Shown here: positions 6,944-10,653 of the stretch, piece by piece
Position numbering within the stretch: position 1 is the stretch's first letter
Layout of the letters: the number at the start of each line of letters is the position of its first letter
Assembly (NCBI GenBank): GCA_029935135.1
Contig: JAOZKX010000038.1
Coordinates: forward strand, 1-10,653
From: Desulfocapsa sp.
Lineage (GTDB): Bacteria; Desulfobacterota; Desulfobulbia; Desulfobulbales; Desulfocapsaceae
Direction of reading: 5' to 3'
Length of the DNA: 10,653 nt
The notes under the pieces: generated by a model
The model's database searches: none
What the model was told of the DNA's origin: nothing
What the model saw: only the letters and a program-made list of their open reading frames with translations
Position numbers and translations under genes: made by a program

Positions 6944-9427
6944 ATGAGTAATACCAGCGCCCAACTTGAGACTGTTTTCCAGGAAATCACTGACCACTTT
7001 GCGAATATTCCTCAGATTACTGTAACACCAGAAGAAGGGAATCCTCCAGAGCAGTACCGTATCACCTACCACATCAATGGTATCTGCAAAGAAGCTGGTG
7101 GTGAAGTTACACCGTGCGATACACATGTTGTAACCATTTCACTCCCCTTCGGCTTTCCACATTTTCCGCCCAACTGCCGTCCGGAAAGCCCTCTTTTCCA
7201 CCCTGATTTTGATTCCTCTGCAATCTGTATCGGAGATATATGGGAAACCGATAAGTCCATTGTAAAACTGATCCTGTATATAGGCAGACTGATTTCCGGT
7301 GAATCCTATTCAACCGTCAATGCCTTTAATGAAGAGGCCGCCAAGTGGTATCAGGAAAACAGCGACCAACTCCCATTTGATTCGGGCCTTGAGGCAAATG
7401 CGACGGAACAGCAGGCGGCACAGGCACCTCCCCCGCAGGCAGCCGTGCCAGCCTCCTCCATCACGGAGAGTATGGATGACATCGGTGGCGGCATCGATAT
7501 GCTGGACGACGATATTTTTGGCGATTCATTTGAGCTTGAAGATGGTGACCCATCCCCGGCAAGCAGTGCCCCGCCCCTTACCGAAGAGGTTGACACAGAT
7601 CGTCTGAAAATTATCGCCAAGCAGAAACGATACCAGGCACTCTCTCGAGAACTGGTCAAAATCAAGGCCCCGTTTGCCGGGCGTGACGCACTGGAAGAAC
7701 AAATGCAGGACGCCATCAATTCTGCAGGATCCATATTTCAGGAAGCAGAAACCCTTGAGCATCAGGGGGAAACCCAGCAGGCCATGGAAAAATTCCTGAC
7801 TGTTGAAGGATTGGTCTCAGATTATCCTCTCCTGCAGGAGGCAAAAGACAGAGTCAAGCAGGCCATGGAGCTTCTAGGTGACTGGGTGAGTGAACCGTCT
7901 GCAACAGACTTTGCAGATAAGGATACCAACTCTCTTATTGGTGATACAGCTGCCCCTGACACAGGAACTAAAAAACGAACTTTTTTTGAAGAAAAAAAGG
8001 CAGTTGGCAAAAAGTGGCTCCTCTATAGCATTGGAGCCGGAAGTGTTGCACTTTGCGGCACCCTTATAGTCTCCTATATGATGCTTGGGGCTGGTCTGGA
8101 AAAAGCAGAGCTGAATTACAACGAATGCGACACTCTGCTGAAAGACTGGAAATTTAAAGCTGCCGAACGGAAATGTGACGAAGCTCTTGATACTCTTGCC
8201 AGCGTTCGAATATTCAAACAGGATGAAAGAAAACAGTTGGACCAGAGTATCCATGCCCTTCTCAACTCAAAAATACTGAAAGAAGGCCTACAGGGAAACA
8301 CTCTCCTTGATGGGGAATTTGTCTCCGAGGCCACCAGGGAACTGATAGAAAAATTTAAAGAGGCAAAGATAAATGGAGACAGCTTTTTCCTTAAAAGATC
8401 CTGGAAAGAGGCTGTTGTTCAATATGAGATAGCCATAGCAACAGCCGCCCAAACGGAGGCCATTAACACAAAACCTCTTGCCGATGTCAGGCAGAAATAC
8501 CCTCAGGCCCGCTTTAACTACCTTATGGAAATCGGAGAAAAATCTCTGTCCATTGACGACTGGGATGGAGCATCACAATATTTCAGTGAAGCATTGCAGC
8601 TTGCCAAAGCAGACCCCAATGTCCCCCTGGAAGACATTGTGCAACTGGAGTTGCTCTCCAACCAGACTACTTTCAACACCTATAGAGATCAGGGGCATGC
8701 TGCCTTTGAGAAAAAAGACTGGCTTCCAGCACTTGACTATTACCAGCGCGCCCTGAAACTCGAAGAGAAACTGGACCTGCAGGAGTCGGAGACCATTGCC
8801 AGCCTGTACGAGAATATCGCCAAGACCCAAATCTATATGACCATCGAAAAAGGTAAAAAAGCCTTTTCAGAGGCCCATTGGGACGAAGCAATCCAGCAGT
8901 ATGAAAAAGCTACCGTGCTTCTTGAGGAAAACAGCAAACTTCTCAGTCAGATCAATACGGAGGATAGCCGAGACAAACTCTCGCGAATTATGCTGCACGC
9001 CTCGATTATCCGTGACAAACAAGAGGTCGCAAAATTTCTCAAGACAAACGAATATAAACCTGCTCTCGCCAAGTTGGAAAACATCAAAGAGAGTATCAGC
9101 AGCAGTGCATTTACTGAGCTACCAGAATTTAAAACCATCCTCGAAGAGGTTGAAGAACAGATCAGTGAAGCCAACAAAGAGCTGGTTGTTATTGAGCAAA
9201 GTGTCTATCTCACTGAAAATTTCGAGGAACTTTTTCTCAAACATTATCCTGCTGCAAAACGGTCTAAACTCAGCGCTCCAAAAATAGAGTACCAGAAAAA
9301 GATTGGCAGCAAACTCCTGTTTCGGATGCAATGCACTGAAACAGCGGGAGGAAGACCATTACGCCTGCAGATGGATTATCTCTATTCACCAACAAATAAT
9401 AGCTGGCAGTTTTATAGTGAAGAATAA
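6944..9427 (+). CDS. E2 (ubiquitin-conjugating-like) domain fused to a transmembrane segment and TPR-like array
   Basis: The 827-residue chain starts with an E2/UBC-like domain (about 5-140): an N-terminal helix, FPHFPPNCRPESPLFHPD (71-88), SSAICIGDIW (91-100) and VNAFNEEAAKWYQENS (125-140). These align by eye with the E2 landmarks: P-x-x-P-P, HPN (here HPD, 86-88), the catalytic Cys (C95) then Trp (W100), and the C-terminal N-x-EAA-x-x-Y helix. An Ala/Pro- and Asp-rich linker (about 146-221) and a helical segment (222-312) follow. A Lys-rich stretch (343-357) precedes a single TM helix (358-383), which predicts the E2 domain inside and the rest outside. The outer part has TPR-like units at about 390-417, 480-503, 534-556, 587-609 and 640-662, sharing a DW-x-x-A-x-x-Y-x-x-A pattern. 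The last ~85 residues look like a small alpha+beta domain. The ATG is the only start in this frame near the domain, and no Shine-Dalgarno precedes it. Conjugation activity is unproven; it may only be a binding fold. Confidence 0.8.
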   Translation: MSNTSAQLETVFQEITDHFANIPQITVTPEEGNPPEQYRITYHINGICKEAGGEVTPCDTHVVTISLPFGFPHFPPNCRPESPLFHPDFDSSAICIGDIWETDKSIVKLILYIGRLISGESYSTVNAFNEEAAKWYQENSDQLPFDSGLEANATEQQAAQAPPPQAAVPASSITESMDDIGGGIDMLDDDIFGDSFELEDGDPSPASSAPPLTEEVDTDRLKIIAKQKRYQALSRELVKIKAPFAGRDALEEQMQDAINSAGSIFQEAETLEHQGETQQAMEKFLTVEGLVSDYPLLQEAKDRVKQAMELLGDWVSEPSATDFADKDTNSLIGDTAAPDTGTKKRTFFEEKKAVGKKWLLYSIGAGSVALCGTLIVSYMMLGAGLEKAELNYNECDTLLKDWKFKAAERKCDEALDTLASVRIFKQDERKQLDQSIHALLNSKILKEGLQGNTLLDGEFVSEATRELIEKFKEAKINGDSFFLKRSWKEAVVQYEIAIATAAQTEAINTKPLADVRQKYPQARFNYLMEIGEKSLSIDDWDGASQYFSEALQLAKADPNVPLEDIVQLELLSNQTTFNTYRDQGHAAFEKKDWLPALDYYQRALKLEEKLDLQESETIASLYENIAKTQIYMTIEKGKKAFSEAHWDEAIQQYEKATVLLEENSKLLSQINTEDSRDKLSRIMLHASIIRDKQEVAKFLKTNEYKPALAKLENIKESISSSAFTELPEFKTILEEVEEQISEANKELVVIEQSVYLTENFEELFLKHYPAAKRSKLSAPKIEYQKKIGSKLLFRMQCTETAGGRPLRLQMDYLYSPTNNSWQFYSEE

Positions 9428-9434
9428 AGGGACA

Positions 9435-9499
9435 GGTATTGGGTGTTGGGTTTTAGGTATTAGGTTTTACCGCACACCTCACACCGCATACCGCGAACC
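9435..9499. repeat. Heptanucleotide array with dyad symmetry (GGTNTTR x5, then xxxxACC x4-5)
   Basis: Five consecutive 7-mers read GGTATTG, GGTGTTG, GGTTTTA, GGTATTA, GGTTTTA (9435-9469). After a CC come four 7-mers of complementary sense: GCACACC, TCACACC, GCATACC, GCGAACC (9472-9499). GGT and ACC triplets recur every 7 bases on the two arms, so the unit can fold into an imperfect hairpin. It lies exactly between two convergent genes and is followed on the + strand by TTTTT (9502-9506). It resembles the short heptanucleotide repeats described in cyanobacteria and, as I recall, in some deltaproteobacteria. Confidence 0.75.
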
Positions 9500-9507
9500 G
9501 ATTTTTC
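9435..9507 (+). terminator. Possible terminator of the E2-like gene (imperfect hairpin plus T5)
   Basis: The heptamer dyad begins 7 bases after the E2-like stop codon and is followed by a T5 run at 9502-9506. The stem is interrupted (mostly 3-5 paired bases per heptad), so it is a weak Rho-independent candidate. It could also act on transcripts arriving from the convergent operon, although that side has no T-run. Confidence 0.3.
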
Positions 9508-9747
9508 TTAGTGGTGATGGTGGTGATGACCGTCTGTTTTTGCTCCACCTGCTGCCTGCAGTGCTTTTTCCAGATGTTCGGTCACTGTTTCCATTGCGGT
9601 TAGGGCGGCGTTGAGGTTCACATGTACTTCTGCTGCGGCCTCTTCTTTTTCGCACTGTTCGGCCCACTTTTTGCATTCTTCCGCATGTCCCTGATTATGT
9701 TCAATCCAATGGGGAAGGAGGACCTGTAATTTTTCCAGTGAATTCAT
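9508..9747 (-). CDS. Small protein with natural C-terminal hexahistidine tail
   Basis: The 79-residue product starts MNSLEKLQVLLPHWIEHNQG and is almost entirely charged helix: HAEECKKWAEQCEKEEAAAE, then ALTAMETVTEHLEKALQAAG. It ends in GGAKTDG followed by six histidines and the stop codon (histidine codons 9511-9528). I recognise the LLPHWIEHN opening as belonging to a small uncharacterised family often found in anaerobes, but cannot give it a function. The His tail, H13, H17, H21 and two cysteines suggest soft-metal binding, and the position 15 bases after a CooT-like nickel-binding gene points to nickel; that is inference. GGAG (complement of 9756-9759) lies 8 bases from the ATG and confirms the start. 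It is the last gene of the kdsD operon and has no signal peptide or TM segment, so it is cytoplasmic. Confidence 0.8.
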   Translation of the reverse strand: MNSLEKLQVLLPHWIEHNQGHAEECKKWAEQCEKEEAAAEVHVNLNAALTAMETVTEHLEKALQAAGGAKTDGHHHHHH

Positions 9748-9762
9748 CTTCTGCTCTCCATT

Positions 9763-9948
9763 TTATTGTAGAAAAACTTTTCCGCCGAGAAAATCGATCT
9801 CCTGCACCTGCACATCAGGTACAAACTTGGGCTCTTCAAAAAAAGTACTCACTTCCACTCCATTGTCCCTTACTATCAACCTGGTAACACTCTCCATTAT
9901 CAGTTCTTCTCTCTCTTTTACACGAACAAGTACACTCATCTGACACAT
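9763..9948 (-). CDS. CooT-like nickel-binding protein
   Basis: This 61-residue protein begins MCQMSVLVRVKEREELIMES and continues with VTRLIVRDNGVEVSTFFEEP, then a V-x-EIDFLGGKVFLQ end. Length and pattern (MC start, E-x-x-EL-IMESV, G-x-x-V-x-x-x-x-FFE, EIDF-x-x-x-K-x-x-L) match the CooT family (PF10133). In Rhodospirillum rubrum CooT, a dimer that takes part in nickel supply to CO dehydrogenase, Cys2 is the nickel ligand; Cys2 is kept here. An ATG three codons later would remove the cysteine, but AGGAGG (complement of 9957-9962) is 8 bases from the first ATG and fixes the start. The gene begins 20 bases after the kdsD stop and precedes the His-tailed protein by 15 bases. No CO-dehydrogenase gene is in view, so the nickel client is unknown. 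Confidence 0.82.
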   Translation of the reverse strand: MCQMSVLVRVKEREELIMESVTRLIVRDNGVEVSTFFEEPKFVPDVQVQEIDFLGGKVFLQ

Positions 9949-9956
9949 CCTGCTCT

Positions 9957-9962
9957 CCTCCT
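9957..9962 (-). promoter_or_regulatory. Strong Shine-Dalgarno (AGGAGG) of the CooT-like gene
   Basis: On the - strand AGGAGG lies 8 bases before the ATG at 9948-9946. It is the best ribosome site in the window and decides in favour of the start that keeps Cys2. Confidence 0.8.
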
Positions 9963-9968
9963 ATCCTT

Positions 9969-10653
9969 TTATACCAAAAATCGAAATTCACCTTTCCCCA
10001 GTAAATCATGGAGGTGGGCAATCCCCTGCAAACCCTTTTCACTATCAACTACAGGCAGAATTGTAATTTCGTGCTGCTGCATAATACTCAAGGCATCAAC
10101 TGCCTGTACACTATCCTGAATGGTCACAGGAGATAGTGTCATCAGTGATTCGACCTGCAGGCTTTTCAGATCATTTTCTTCAGCCACTGCCCGCCGTACA
10201 TCACCGTCGGTGATAATGCCCACCACCTTCTTTTGCTGGTCTACAATAAGCACTGCTCCCAGGCTCTCTCTGTTCAGTACCATCACGGCCTGTGCAACGG
10301 ATGTTCCCATGCCAACATTTGGGATGGCATCCCCAGTCAGCATAACCTCACTGATATTGACTTTCAATCTCTCCCCAAGACTGCCACCGGGATGGTTCTC
10401 ACGAAAATCTGCCTCTCTGAACTGTTTACGCTGCAAAAGCACAACCGCCAAGGCATCTCCCATGGCAAGGGTGGCAGTGGTACTGGCAGTTGGAGCAAGG
10501 CCCAAAGGGCAGGCCTCCATGGGGACTTTAATATCCAGGACAATATCACTGGAGTAAGCAAGGGTTGATTGTAGCCCTCCAGTCATGCCGATAATTTTCG
10601 TTCCCCTTTTTTCTAAACTGCCAAGCAATCCATTCAGCTCTGTAGTCTCGCCT
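9969..10653 (-). CDS. kdsD: Arabinose-5-phosphate isomerase (KdsD/KpsF), C-terminal part, runs off right edge
   Basis: The enzyme converts D-ribulose 5-phosphate to D-arabinose 5-phosphate, the first committed step to KDO and so to lipopolysaccharide. The visible 227 residues start inside the SIS sugar-isomerase domain at GETTELNGLLGSLEKRG and show LGLAPTASTTATLAMGDALA, ENHPGGSLGERL with the histidine equivalent to catalytic His193 of E. coli KdsD, then two CBS domains (about 100-225), the first with GIITDGDVRR. About 105 N-terminal residues lie beyond the window, judging from the position of that histidine. The reading frame continues to the window edge past an internal TTG (10628-10626) that is not the start. 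The gene heads a - strand operon with the CooT-like and His-tailed genes. KpsF (capsule) paralogs cannot be excluded. Confidence 0.93.
   Translation of the reverse strand, partial: GETTELNGLLGSLEKRGTKIIGMTGGLQSTLAYSSDIVLDIKVPMEACPLGLAPTASTTATLAMGDALAVVLLQRKQFREADFRENHPGGSLGERLKVNISEVMLTGDAIPNVGMGTSVAQAVMVLNRESLGAVLIVDQQKKVVGIITDGDVRRAVAEENDLKSLQVESLMTLSPVTIQDSVQAVDALSIMQQHEITILPVVDSEKGLQGIAHLHDLLGKGEFRFLV

Noticed and set aside
9435..9499. CRISPR array
   Set aside because: The unit is 7 bases with no spacers, and the two arms are inverted, so it is a heptamer repeat and not a CRISPR.
10120..10557. 145-residue + strand frame opposite kdsD
   Set aside because: It is antisense to clear SIS and CBS domains and Ser/Thr-rich as expected of a shadow frame.

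Overview
The window looks like an ordinary chromosomal stretch from a Gram-negative, probably anaerobic bacterium. My best guess is the Desulfobacterota (Desulfobulbales-like). The reasons are moderate GC, a fused SecDF translocase, a KDO-pathway arabinose-5-phosphate isomerase (so an LPS outer membrane), nickel-handling genes (LarB, a CooT-like protein), and a CxxxCC-type YkgJ protein plus a DUF4388 signalling protein. This placement rests on recognising families, not on a phylogenetic marker.

Layout. Positions 1-538 (-) hold the N-terminal third of a COG2187-type protein (aminoglycoside-phosphotransferase-like plus P-loop ATPase) that runs off the left edge. It diverges from larB (752-1543, +), which makes the first intermediate of the nickel-pincer nucleotide cofactor. 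Next comes a tight + strand operon: secDF (1738-4314), a YkgJ-family cysteine-cluster protein (4319-5044) and a HAD phosphatase (5048-5677), separated by only 3-4 bases. It converges, with a 5-base gap, on a - strand gene (5683-6738) encoding a Cys-rich N-terminus, a CRP-like cyclic-nucleotide-binding fold and a DUF4388 domain.

The most interesting locus diverges from that regulator across a 205-bp AT-rich region holding four perfect palindromes. It is an 827-residue protein (6944-9427, +) whose first ~140 residues resemble a ubiquitin-conjugating (E2/UBC) domain with a cysteine at the active-site position. A low-complexity acidic linker, a helical segment, one transmembrane helix and a TPR-like array follow. 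No E1, ubiquitin-like or JAB-peptidase gene is visible nearby.

This gene converges on a - strand operon across a heptanucleotide array with dyad symmetry (9435-9499). The operon reads kdsD (9969-10653, 5' end off the window), then a CooT-like nickel-binding protein (9763-9948), then a 79-residue protein ending in a natural hexahistidine tail (9508-9747). The last two suggest a small nickel-handling pair. LarB, elsewhere in the window, is also nickel-related but belongs to a separate transcription unit.
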